A DNA stretch of 64,000 nt, from positions 661,573-725,572 of the forward strand of contig BLAL01000086.1 of NCBI GenBank assembly GCA_015698045.1. The letters are read 5' to 3'. Both the position numbers and the translations under genes were made by a program. Positions 1 to 10,734 of the stretch are shown piece after piece. The stretch is from Rhizophagus clarus. Its lineage: Eukaryota; Glomeromycota; Glomeromycetes; Glomerales; Glomeraceae. The notes below the pieces were generated by a model. The model was not told the origin of the DNA, did not search any database, and saw only the letters and a program-made list of their open reading frames with translations. How positions within the stretch are numbered: position 1 is the stretch's first letter; each line of letters opens with the position of its first letter.

Positions 1-279
1 TTGATAACCCAAAAGTTATCATCAAATAAAAACTTGCAATTATTATTAGATTATAGGGCTAATTTTTGGCAAGCTTTTATAAGCTGTTTTAAGAATTTTT
101 CATTAATCAAATAATAAATAAAGTAAGATGATAAAGATTATATTGTTTATTTTTTTATAAATAGTCTTTAAATTTATAAAAAAAAATTTTACATTACTAT
201 TCAATTTAATAAAAAAACATTATTTTTTTAACTCCTAAAATATAAATAACACTTCAGTTTGTTTTAACTTAAAATCTTA
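1..279. other. AT-rich upstream sequence, no gene seen
   Basis: Only AT-rich sequence with poly-A and poly-T runs is visible. It lies just upstream of the first recognisable codons of the interrupted Cys/His-RING family gene, so it may hold that gene's promoter or its missing N-terminus. No start codon in the right frame stands out. Confidence 0.4.
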
Positions 280-1059
280 AAAAAAGTTATTCTAAAAATA
301 TCAACAGAACCTACTTGCAGTTTTAATTTAACTGATTGCAAAGGAAAAATTAAGTCAATTACTAATAATACAAAAACTCTAATAACACAAAAAGAATTTA
401 TTTTAGTTGGTATAAAATTATGTCAAACTCATTATAATAAATTTATTATTAATGAAGTTCATAACCTTAAAAATAATAAAGCTTGTTCTCATCCAAAGCA
501 TGATGAATATAAAAGTCAATCAAAAAATTCAGATAAAAGACAAAAAAACCTTAATTTTAGAAAAGTTTCAGAAAGATTAATTTCAATTTTAAATTTAGAT
601 AAGACTGCTAAAATTTGTAGTTTGTGCAGAAAAAAGATAGATAGTGACTCTGATTATAATATGTTGAAAGAATATAATGCACCAATTTTTAGAAAAAAAA
701 GATGATAGTGATAATATTTTAAAAGTAGGAAATCATACTTATTCATTCAGAAAAGATGTTTTATATACTGGTGAAGAATTAAAATAATTTGAATCAGATT
801 ATTAAGAAATAATAACACAACTAACAATTATAGATGAAATTAGTTTAAGTGATAAAATTAAAAAAATGTTTAATATTCTTTATAAGAATCAAAGAATATT
901 ACAACAAAAAACAATTTATGATCCTGATGAATTTAAAAATATGTTATAAATAGGAGATGCAGATTTAATTGGTTTTTTTGATGAATTATATCAAAGAACT
1001 AATCCTAATACTAAGTCTGATAAAACAAATAATAATAATAAGAAAAAATTAGTTTCATT
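280..1059 (+). pseudogene. N-terminal half of Cys/His-RING repeat-family gene, interrupted by element A
   Basis: The reading frame begins around 280 and reads ...TEPTCSFNLTDCKGKI. It continues with a Cys/His-rich segment (LCQTHYNKF, then ACSHPKHDEY) and CSLCRKKI, all likely metal ligands. It stops at a TGA near 703, resumes in another frame, and has further stops (TAA near 784, 803 and 946). The last in-frame codons, ...KKKLVSL, end exactly at the left border of element A. The sequence continues at 15784 as CYFLASINNKYINGI, so the two halves are one gene. I know this as a multicopy Rhizophagus-type family with a C-terminal RING finger. Its role is unknown to me, and a transposon-derived gene is possible. 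The multiple stops make it a pseudogene independently of the insertion. Confidence 0.75.
1052..1059. repeat. 8-bp target-site duplication, left copy (element A)
   Basis: GTTTCATT directly abuts the left end of element A. The identical octamer stands at 15784-15791 directly after the right end. Within the host gene the octamer encodes part of ...LVSL..., and removing element A plus one copy restores the frame at the junction. Confidence 0.9.
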
Positions 1060-1075
1060 AGGACCCCAAACAATA
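1060..1075 (+). repeat. Element A left terminal inverted repeat (outer 16 bp)
   Basis: AGGACCCCAAACAATA. The same family of ends bounds the element at 38519-40858 and the truncated copy ending at 28629, which defines a shared terminus for several elements in this window. Confidence 0.9.
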
Positions 1076-1579
1076 TATATATAGGTCACATTAAAATCTA
1101 AATTTTTTATTATAATCAATAAGCAAATTATTTTAAACTCTGTTAAGCAAAATTTTATTATAACATCAAAAATTTTATATTGCTAAGCAACTCATTTTAT
1201 GACATATATAAAAACTTTTATAAATAACTTATAAATTTATATTTATAGTACAATTTATTATAAAAATTAAAATACAAATAAATTTTAATGTGATAATTAA
1301 CTTAATTTATCACCATTTTCAAAATGGTATATGCAATGTTGATCATCAAAAAAAAATTTTTTTGATTTTTGCCGAATATTTTAAATCACTTAAATTAAAT
1401 ACGTTTTTTCTTTACGATTACTCAAGATTCTTTAGTACTATTTTTATTGGTATGTTCATTTTGAGCTTCTATTTGAGTTTTAAGCCAAGTTATTATGTGT
1501 TATTTAACAGTTTCTTCACTTGAAGTTTGTAATTTTTTACCAATTTTTCAATTTTAAAGAATAGTATATTTTTTTCCTA

Positions 1580-2772
1580 ATGGCTCGTGCTTTTTCTGAA
1601 GATTTGAAGTGGAGAATTGTTTATCTTTATCATGATGGTCATAATCGAAAAAAAATTGCTGAGTTATTACATATAAGCAAATATACTGTTGATAAAGTTT
1701 TACAAATATATGTACAATGGGGAACCGTGGTGAATCTTTGGCAAAAACTACCAGGATGTTGTAAAACGTTAACTAGAAATGAAATGAAGGTAATTGTAAA
1801 TAAAGAAAGAGATGGAATATATCTTTTTATACCTTTAACTAATATTTATTATATTATTAATTTTAGATACTACAAGAATTAGTTAAAGATAAGGTAGATT
1901 GGTATTTAGACGAATTAGTGGGTGAACTTGAATTACAAACAGGAAAACTAGTTTCAATCCCAACTCTTTGAAGATCTTTGATGTATTGTGGAATTAGCAG
2001 GAAAAAAGTAAGAATTTTCAAATTTATTTCTAAATTGTATTATATAAATTTATATTTATTGCAACTTAATTTTATTTATATAGTTACATCGGGTAGCATA
2101 TGAACAAAATGAACTTCTTAGAAGTACTTTTATTGCAAAAGTTGGACGTGATTATAAGCCTGAACAGCTTATATTTATGGATGAAGTTGCTAAAGATGAG
2201 CGCTCTTTATCACAGGGTTATGGATACTCCCTTAAAAATACATTTGCAACTAAAAAAAATGTATTTGTACGAGAAATACGATATATAATATTGCCTGCTT
2301 TATCTTTACAGGGCATTATTGCTGTAGATATAATAGAAGGCAATTGCACTAAAAAAAGATTTAAGGAATTTGTTATTTCAAACATAGTATGTTGAATTAT
2401 AAATTTTATTTATCATTTATGATTATTATTACAATAATTATAATAATTTATTTTTTTTTATATTAGGTACCACAGATGAACGCATACCCTAATGAATAAA
2501 GTGTTCTTGTACTTGATAATGCACGAATTCACCATGATGAAGATCTTATAGAATATATTAAAGCATTTGGTAGTCGTGTTGAATTTTTACCTCCATATTC
2601 ACCTGACTTTAATCCTATTGAAACCTGTTTTTCCGTTATAAAGTCATTTTTAAAAAGATATAGAGATTTTGTTAATTCATGTAATGATTCTAGATATCCT
2701 CTTTTGATAGCGTGTTCTCAAATTACTCTGCAAATGGTTGAAGGATTTTTTAAAGGTTCAATTTATATGTAA
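1580..2772 (+). pseudogene. Tc1-like DD34E transposase, four exons, two nonsense codons
   Basis: Exons 1580-1789, 1867-2007, 2084-2386 and 2467-2772 join in frame through GT-AG introns. The N-terminus (MARAFSEDLKWRIVYLY, then IAELLHISKYTVDKVL) is a helix-turn-helix DNA-binding region. Catalytic motifs are FMDE (first Asp, exon 3), LDNARIHHD (second Asp) and PPYSPDFNPIE (Glu). There are 34 residues between the second Asp and the Glu, the DD34E spacing of Tc1 transposases, which cut and paste at TA. Two in-frame stops break it: TGA at 1969-1971, where Trp would fit, and TAA at 2497-2499 just before the second Asp motif. Total length, about 320 codons, is normal for the family. It lies inside the nested element at 1076-5972. 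Confidence 0.85.
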
Positions 2773-3013
2773 ATAAATTTATAGACAGAATTTGAAGTAT
2801 TTTTTTTTTTTTTTTTTGAATATTTTAGTAATGTAAGTAATGTAAAATATTGTAAACAAAAAAAAATTTTTTTTTTAAACAAAAAATTTTTGTTGTTTTA
2901 TTATTGATTTAGCAATTACAGAAAGAATTTGATTGATTATCATTATGTATACTAAAAGCAAATCATTTGCTTATTTGTAATTAAAATTAGCAAAATCTGA
3001 TTAATGTAAAAGA
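2773..3013. other. AT-rich spacer between convergent relics
   Basis: The spacer has poly-T and poly-A runs and no reading frame. It separates the 3' end of the Tc1-like transposase from the 3' end of the opposite-strand gene relic. Confidence 0.4.
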
Positions 3014-4624
3014 TTATTTATAACATTTTGCTGCTACTCTAAATGCTTTACACCATCCTATTTTATTCACACCTAATTTATCAAATTCCATATCTGTAAG
3101 ATCATAATTCTGATTTACAGAAATTCATTCTTCTTTAAAAATATCCTTGAATTTTGTAGTAAACTCTTCATTATCTTCTGATGATTCATCTAATTTAATA
3201 AAAAATTCATCAAGGGATGGAACTGGTTGTCTTGGAGAAGACAATATATTTGATGGTAAATTAGGTGAATTATTTGTAGTTGCATTATGCATAAATAAAA
3301 ACATTTGAGGTGGGATAGCAAAAAAAAAAGGCGTTATATTGAAATTTGAATTTGAAGTAATAGGTATTGAATTTGTAGAATTGGTTGTAAACGCAAATGT
3401 TTTAACACTATTAGATTGTGAAAAAATGGGTAAATTAGGCATTTGTGTATTATCTGTAGTCCCTCGAATCTAAAAATAAATAATGTTAATGGAAGTTTTA
3501 TCTAATAATTAATATAAAACAAAAAAAATTACAATTTCTTTGGCCCAGCATTGAAGATGTATCGTAATAAGCTTTATATGTCTTCCATTATTAATAAAAC
3601 ATGCATCATGTTGATCACATTTATATAGATCTCTTAATTCTCAAATTATACGGCCTTCTTGTTGTAAAACTTCAGAAAAATTATCCAATTTTGGAATTCC
3701 CTTTTTTTTTTTTTGCAAATTGGTATTCTTATCTTCTGAACCTTCAGAGTGTAAAACCTCCTAAAATTTAAAAGGATTATATAATAATTACATTTACTAA
3801 AATTATACTATAACTATAACGAATAATATTATCTTACGCTTTTGCTTTTTATCTTTTTTTAAAGATACTATAATTGCCATATTTTTACGTTTTTCTATCA
3901 AATTTTCGTAATCTAAAAGGAATTTTTTATAATCTTGCAAATCTACTAGTTGTGATCTAACTCCTATAGCTTTCTCTGATTTAAATAATACTAAATAATC
4001 TGAATGCATAATATCTTTATTACCAGTTAATTTCTCAACATAAAAGTGAATCTCTACAAGAATATCAACTAACGATGATACTTGTATTTCCATCCATTTA
4101 GATGGTAATGCTGATCCAGTAAAAGGTTTTATAATTAGATTAAAGGTTATTTCTTGTTTTGCATCTAATTTTTTACCAATCTCAAGATCGTCATCATCAG
4201 ATTCAATACTATTGCTTTTTGTATGAATTAGCTCATCATTTTTTGGGATATTTCTATTTGAATTAGACTCTAAATTCACTACTATCTCACATAAAGTAGA
4301 AGATTTTGAATTAGTATTAGACTTTTTTCTTTGAAACGCGCTATTACATGCAGGACAAAATGTGAGTTTGAAGGTTGTAGCAGGATTTAAAGAATAACCA
4401 AACTGAGATATACTTTCTTGAATATATTCAAGTTGTTTTAAGGGTAAACTAGGCTTTGAGATTCGAGTAAATACAACCTTTATTTATTTAGTTTGGTTTT
4501 TAGTACTGGATTTGATAGTTTTATTACATATGCACATTTTTTTTCGAATACTGAGTTCAACATCACAATAAAGACATTTCTTGCAGCCAAGGCATGTGCT
4601 AATAAGGTATTCTTGAAAAGTCAT
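3014..4624 (-). pseudogene. Relic of a multicopy gene with CXXC zinc-type N-terminus and acidic middle
   Basis: The reading begins at 4624 with MTFQEYLISTCLGCKKCLYC, a pair of CXXC motifs, followed by MCICNKT. A stop (QTK*) follows, then a segment with FCPACNSAF, another CXXC. The best ORF (3803-4279) is an acidic stretch plus QEITFNLIIKP... and YVEKLTGNKDIMHSDYLV. Further fragments read CDQHDACFINNGRHIKL and, at 3125-3442, a Ser/Asn/Pro-rich linker. The end is YDLTDMEFDKLGVNKIGW, which resembles the tail of a SAM-type helical domain. Several in-frame stops and at least one intron-like gap (about 3450-3530) are present. I recall this as a repeated family in Rhizophagus genomes but cannot assign a function. 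It sits within the Tc1-like element, antisense to the transposase. Confidence 0.6.
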
Positions 4625-4985
4625 TATGAAATTAAAGTATTATATTGAATAAACGCATATTGAAATTATTATAAATGCGAACAGAAATTTTATCAGTTAA
4701 TTTTTCTGATTCTGATGATGAAATCGAAAAATTTTTATTGGCTAATTTTTTGTTCGATCATGTGACATTGATCATTTAAATAATCACAATCAGAATTGAT
4801 TTTTTTACATACATACTGATTGCATACACTATTTTAAAAATGGTGATAACTGAATACCCAAAATATTAAAAATTTAAAAATTAATACTGTTATAAGAATA
4901 CTAATCTTTCAATATACTTTACAAAAATTTAAAATTTTAAACGATAAATATTATATCTAGAGTTATAAAAAATAAAGCACAATTA
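4625..4985. other. Upstream spacer of the antisense relic
   Basis: This is AT-rich sequence with short fragments resembling coding DNA (a run of Asp/Glu codons near 4700 on the plus strand). No complete frame or regulatory motif could be supported. Confidence 0.3.
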
Positions 4986-4989
4986 TTTT

Positions 4990-5600
4990 CAACCGTTCTG
5001 AACAACTTACTTAGCACAAGAAGTTGATTTCATTTAACCAAAAATAGCAAAATTACACTTTAAAATTAAAAATCAAATAAATGATAAATAATTGAAAGTA
5101 CAAAACTTGGTCGCATTTCACAAATATTAATCCAAACATCCTATAATTTTTATTTAAGTAGATTTGACCCCGCTGAACAACTTTACTTAAGTGGAAAAAA
5201 GCGATTTCATTTGACCAAAGTGGTGAAATCATGCTCCAAAGTTGCAAAACAGATTTTTACGAAAAAATTGATAATACAAAAATAGCCAATACTCCATGAA
5301 TATTATGCCAATCATTATAAAAATTAATATGCAAGTAGATTCAATCCTGCTGAACAACTTTACTTAAGCGAAAAAAAGTGAATTCATTTGTCCAAAGTAA
5401 TGTAATTACATCCTGAAGTTAAAAAAAAAAAAAAAAAATTTTGGAATTAGTATTGTTTGAAAAATACAAATTTCTTCATAAATATTATGCTTAGCCTTAA
5501 GAAAATTAAGATCTGAGTACTTTTTACATTGCTAAACAGCTTTAATTAAATATAAAAAGTGATTTTATTAAATTAAAATTTATTTTATATATAGTTAAAT
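4990..5600. repeat. Four diverged tandem repeats, period about 178 bp
   Basis: The core CTGAACAACTTTACTTAAG recurs, with decay, near 4998, 5175, 5350 and 5528. Each is followed by GATTTCATTT..CCAAAG-like sequence. The array lies just inside the right end of the Tc1-like element and is probably its subterminal region. Confidence 0.65.
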
Positions 5601-5972
5601 TTAGTAAACAAAAAACAAGAATAAGAGAATTAATATTATAAAAAATGTATTTTTTTATAAATATAATATTTAATTTTATGATAACTAAAGTGTATAAAAA
5701 CAATAATATATTGAAAAAAGAAAATATCTTTTTAAAAAAATTTTTAAAAGTACGAGTGAAATTAAAATTTTTTCTTATATAATATATATGTAGTATGAAA
5801 TCACCTCTTGCTACGCAAAATCTATATATAACTTTAACAATTTTAACTCTCTATTACGCATCTATAATTACGACTTTTTTTATATTTTGCTTTTTAATAA
5901 GCAAAATTCTATATGACTTAAAAAAAATTTTATATGATAAATAAGCAAATTTTTTTGTTACCTATATATATA

Positions 5973-6640
5973 TCACAGGTTGAATGAAAAAAAATCGTCA
6001 AAAATCGGCAGTCCAATTTTTAACCGATTTTTGGATATATTTGTCTGATTTGTGGCTTTTTAAAGCCGATTTTATGGCGCGAATTGTTTGTGATCGGAAA
6101 TACGTTATTTATGAACAAAAAATCAGAATGCCGATTTTGGCAGATTTTGCGAAAATCGGCATTCCGATTTTAAAATAAACATGTCGATAGCTAAAAATAA
6201 GACTGCCGGTTTATAGCTATATTTGTCCTATTTATGGCATTTTGCTGCCGATTTTATGGTACGTATTGTTGGCAATCGGAAATTCTTTTATTTTTATCGA
6301 CATAAATCGGAATACCGTTTTAAAATTATAATTGCCGATTCTCGCAAAATCAGAACGCCGATTTTTAAATAATCATGCCAAATCTCCTAAAATCAGATTA
6401 TCAAGTTTAATTCAGTATAAACATTTCAAAAATAGTTTATGCCGATTTATATATCGGATCTTTCTATTATCGATTTTCTCATAATTCATAATTACTATTA
6501 TTGTCCGGTTTTTTAGCTCGGTATAAACATTTCAAAAATAGTTTATGCCGATTTATATATCAGATCTTTCTATTATCGATTTTCTCATAATTCATAATTA
6601 CTATTATTATCTGGTTTTATTTTATTTTTCCATTTTCGAT
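5973..6640. repeat. Element A left subterminal repeats (CCGATTTT family)
   Basis: The motifs GCCGATTTT and AAAATCGGC recur many times between 5984 and 6420. A roughly 110-bp unit (GTATAAACATTTCAAAAATAG...) is duplicated at about 6415 and 6520. The same AAAATCGGC words fill 15240-15760 at the other end of element A, in inverted layout. Such subterminal arrays are typical binding sites for Tnp2-type transposases; that role here is inference. Confidence 0.7.
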
Positions 6641-7006
6641 AATTGATTTATATTTAATATTTAATATGTATGATATATAATATGTATGCTATTATTTTAT
6701 AATATATACTGCAATTTATGATATATTTATTATTATTATATTATTATATTGTCCATATTATTATTATTATATTACTATATTGTTCTTATTATTATATTAT
6801 TATTATGTATAGAATGTTTATATAAAATATATTAAAATCATATTTATCTCGTCATGTTACTTATAAATGGCTATAAAATAACCAGTGCTCTAAAAAAGAG
6901 ATTAATAGGATAGAAACGATATTAGAGAGTTAATTTATAAACAACGGAATTTAAATCACTCAAAATACAAGCAGTTGATTTTAAATGATGAAACAAATAC
7001 CTAAAT
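6641..7006. other. TA-rich spacer
   Basis: TATTATTATA-type microsatellite-like sequence runs from about 6640 to 6830, followed by ordinary AT-rich DNA up to the stop codon of the RS-rich gene. No gene is seen. Confidence 0.4.
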
Positions 7007-9056
7007 TTATGTACGTCTTCTGATATCAACCGGTACTTCTAAGTAAAAGGGACCTTGGTGCTCATCTACTTCTAAATTACCATTATTATCATCGTTTTGT
7101 TCTTCATTAGTTCCATCATTTTTATCAGCATTACCATTATTGCCATCATCGTTATTATCACCATTACCATTATTGTCATCATCGTTATTATCATCATTAC
7201 CATTATTATCATCATCGTTATTATCACCGTCGTTATTCTCATCATCATCATCATCATCAGATTCTGGTTCAATCCACCTTGATGATATCCACCAATTAGC
7301 CATGTCTTGTGTTAGTCTGCTTTTTTTATCGATATCATCTAGACGGTAACGTTTGCGACTTAACCCGGTTTCGATGCTTACTCCGATCTCATCCGCTCGA
7401 AATAAGATTCTTTTAACCTAATGATAAATTTATAACTTATTAGCATAAACGCCTATGTTTTAAACTTTCGCAACTTTACGTACTCTAGAAGACCTCCACT
7501 CCTTATTGTGAATCTTAATTACAGAATTTGTACTTATCAACCTTCCTGATCTTATGTTATCGTTACGCTCTTCATTTGCCAGAACTTCGTCTTCAGTAGA
7601 CCATTCATCTGAATGGACTTCTGCGGTATTTACTGCCTTTTCGCAATCTTTAATAAATACTTCCCTAGTCATATTTTCAGGACGACAATCATCTAGAATG
7701 CTGTCTTGCATGAAGATCATGTGTTGGAGACCTTTGCGTCTTCTTGTCATTTTCTATTAAAGAGTAAATTAAAATAATTAATAGATTATATACATTGTCA
7801 TTTTAAATAATGAATTTCACACCTGATCTCTCCTCGACGTCATGTGTTGCCGTTTATTGTGTTCATCTATCTTACCCTCCTTTTTTAATTTCCAAATCTC
7901 CCGCCGTGATTTGTGTAGCTGTTTTATTACTTTTAAAAGTTCTGTATCGTATACCTCTAATGAAGGAGGCATCGCTGCTTTAACGGCTGGTAGAAGCTTC
8001 TTATTTATCGACTTTTTTTGTTTACTAAATGTCTTTGACGTGTCGAAAAGAATCAACGAATCGAGGTTGTTTATAATATGGATTACCTCATCCTATTTAA
8101 TATAACACTCATTTTTTAACGATCAATACAAAAGAGAAATATTTAATAAAATAAAGATATATTTACATGAACGGTTTTTTTGAAATTTTTATCAGTTATT
8201 GGAGGAAGGGCACGCCGATTCTCTCTGGACAGAACTGGGGATAGGCTTCTATTTCTTGGTCCTTCACTCGTTCTTTCTTCCATTAGCACTTCCACACGTT
8301 TGGTAAGATTTGAAATCATGCTTCTTAATTCGCTGACTTCTCTGTTGTTAGCACCTATTATAAATCAGTATTTAATATAAATCATTTAGTATAAAAAATT
8401 TTACGTGCAAGTAAGTAAAGAAACGTGAAAGAAATACTACCGCTCGCTGGAGGTGAAGAAGAAGGAATTGTTAAAGATAGATCGGTTAAAGATCCTATAA
8501 CAATAACGTTAAATTGGTATAGTATAAGTAAAATGAAATTTAATTAGCACTAATATAAAACAATATTACTTTTTGTAATTGATCTCCCTCTAGAGATATT
8601 TTGATAGTTTCGATTATGTTGAGATTGAGAGCGTGATTGATGTCGATGAGGGGAATGAGAGCGAAATCGAGATCGACGTTGATGGGAACGAGAATGATGG
8701 GAACGATGAGGGGAGCGAGATCGACGTTGATGAGAATGAGAATGATGGGAACGATGAGGGGAGCGAGAGTGATGGGAACGCGATCTTTAGGAATGATGAG
8801 GGGAGCGAGAGCGATGGGAACGCAATCGTTGGGATTCGGAATGATAATAACGAGATTTGGATTGAGATGGGTAAGATCGAGGTTGACGAGTCATTGAGCG
8901 AGATTTTGAGCGACTACGAGATCGATTAATATGAGTTTGATGCCGAGATTGATGAAATTGGGAACAGGAACTAGATTCATTTTGTTGAGATCTAATATGA
9001 GGATGAGAGCCATCACAAGAAATAGGAATTAAATTTAAAGGTTTGAATTTTCTCAT
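7007..9056 (-). pseudogene. RS-rich accessory gene of element A, six exons, one nonsense codon
   Basis: Exons 9056-8570, 8494-8441, 8354-8167, 8092-7823, 7753-7466 and 7417-7007 join in one frame through GT-AG introns (about 565 residues). Only one codon breaks it, a TAA at 8787-8789. Residues 1-160 start MRKFKPLNLIPIS and are dominated by Arg/Ser/His dipeptides, an RS-like domain. A predicted coiled coil follows (EVSELRSMISNLTKRVEVL), then a Lys-rich helical part (KQLHKSRREIWKLKKEG), a basic segment (EWRSSRVRKVAKVKRILFR) and an Asp/Asn-rich tail. No known family was recognised. It faces away from the transposase at 10735, sharing a 1.7 kb spacer, so it is probably a second protein of element A, possibly a DNA-binding helper like TnpA of CACTA elements. 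That comparison is only by position. Confidence 0.6.
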
Positions 9057-10734
9057 TATGATATTTGATAATTTGATAATTTAAAGATTAAACAAGAAAC
9101 AAAGGCTCTATATATAACCGTTACTTACGTCTTCTGAACCATTTTCATTATCGTCTGATTAAAATAAAAGATAGATTAAATTAATAAGACTCGTTATCAT
9201 TTAATAAAATATATCGCTATCAATATTAATTAAAATAAATCAATAAATTAAATAAACTTGATATTATATCGCTTTCAATTAATTAAAATGTATTATTTAA
9301 AATAATCAGTAAACTACATTAATTAAATTAAGATAAATCAATCAATATTTAAATATATTAGTAAACTAGATATTATATCGCTATCAATTAATTAAAATAT
9401 ATCAATAAACTAAATATTATAGCGTTATCAATTAATAGAATATATCAATAAATTAATTAAAATATATCAGTAAACAATTAATAATTAAAAATATCAATAA
9501 ATTAATTAAAATATATCAATAAAGTATATCAATGAATTAATTAAAATATATTAATAAACTAAATATTATATCATTATCATAAATAACATGTCCAAATTAG
9601 TAATAACACATTTGAAGCTTGATAAAGTTATACTTACGGAAGCTGGTTTTTCCGACAGGAAATATAATTGGCGAAAAGAAATATGCTTACTTTGTTAAGC
9701 CGACGAAAATAAGGCGAAAAATAAGGCGAAAAATATCGTCAACCATTAACGAAAAAAATGAAAGGCAACAAAGAAAATTTGTTGCATCGTACTAAAACGT
9801 GGAGAAAAATGAAAGAAAGCGTGGTAAACGTACGCAAATGTACCATACTCACGAGCAAATTTATAGTAAACGTAAACAAATTGGAAATCACCGATTTGTA
9901 GAACGTGCATGGTAAACGCGGTAAATGTAAACAAACTTTATAGCTCCTGCCAATCACGTCGGGTGACATTTATGCACTATCTAGTCACGTGGTATTAACA
10001 AACTGTACGTCTATGCCAACTGCCAAGGGCAAAAGAAGAATTAAAGATTTATTAAAACAATTCTATTAATTAACAAGTAATTTTAACCATGACTGATTGT
10101 TAGAATAAACGTATATATGCTATAACTCAACGTATTATTGTAAGCGACTCAATAAAAGATAAAATAATAAATATTTGATATCTCGTTAACAGCTTTAAAT
10201 GATACTGATGTACTAGAAATTGACGACTTGAAAGAAAATATATAAAAAAAAATGAAATATAGTTTTTCCTAATTTTTGATATATTTGAAAGAATAGGCCA
10301 AGTGTTAAATTTTGATGTTGTTGCAGTTGCGAACAACTAAGACACTTTTTTTATAACTCTCGCATTTTGATCTGTGAATAGGAAATTACTACATCTCTAC
10401 TTAAATTATTTGGATCTTTCGAATTCGTGATGATATATGAGATTTATTAGTAAGTCGATTGACATGTTTCAAGAATCAGATTAATTGAATTTGAAAAAAT
10501 TTTCTAGTATAATTATACCCCTTAATACCAAATTTAATTAGAGAATTAGCAAAAATAAAATTATATTTTAGTATTTGATAAAATACATTGGTCTTGACAT
10601 CATTGTCATGTGTTATTATCAAAATAGCTTAATTACCAAGCTGTGCCTTGACAAAAATGGACCAAGAATCGGGATTGCTGAACCAATTAGATTGATTTGC
10701 AATTCCTTAAAAAAAAAAAAAAAAAAAAAAAAAA
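9057..10734. promoter_or_regulatory. Divergent intergenic region between the two element A genes
   Basis: Both element A genes start from this spacer in opposite directions. About 9180-9600 is a degenerate repeat of ATATCAATAAATTAATTAAA-like words. About 9640-10000 is less AT-rich, with GTAAACG words repeated (9820-9930), a CCAAT box at 9950-9954 and a palindromic CACGTG at 9986-9991. A run of 22 A precedes the transposase ATG at 10735. Promoter function is inferred from layout. Confidence 0.5.

Larger units (their letters stand above)
1076..5972. mobile_element. Tc1/mariner-like element nested in element A's left TIR
   Basis: The element is bounded by (TA)n runs: ...ATATATATAGGTCACA on the left (from 1076) and TTGTTACCTATATATATA on the right (to about 5972). 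The inverted pair is GGTMACA next to TA repeats, as expected for TA-targeting Tc1/mariner elements. Both flanks carry TAAGCAAA-type subterminal repeats. It contains a Tc1-like transposase relic (1580-2772) and, on the opposite strand, a passenger-like gene relic (3014-4624). The borders within the (TA)n tracts are uncertain by several bases. Its position inside element A's terminal repeat is shown by the repeat resuming immediately after 5973. Confidence 0.75.

Noticed and set aside
7072-7349. Overlapping Ile-, Met- and Ser-rich ORFs
   Set aside because: They are shadows of the Asp/Asn-rich tail of the RS-rich gene in other frames.
8633-8929. Plus-strand Asp/Glu-rich ORF (98 codons)
   Set aside because: It is antisense to the RS-rich exon 8570-9056, which has a start, donor sites and five more exons in frame.
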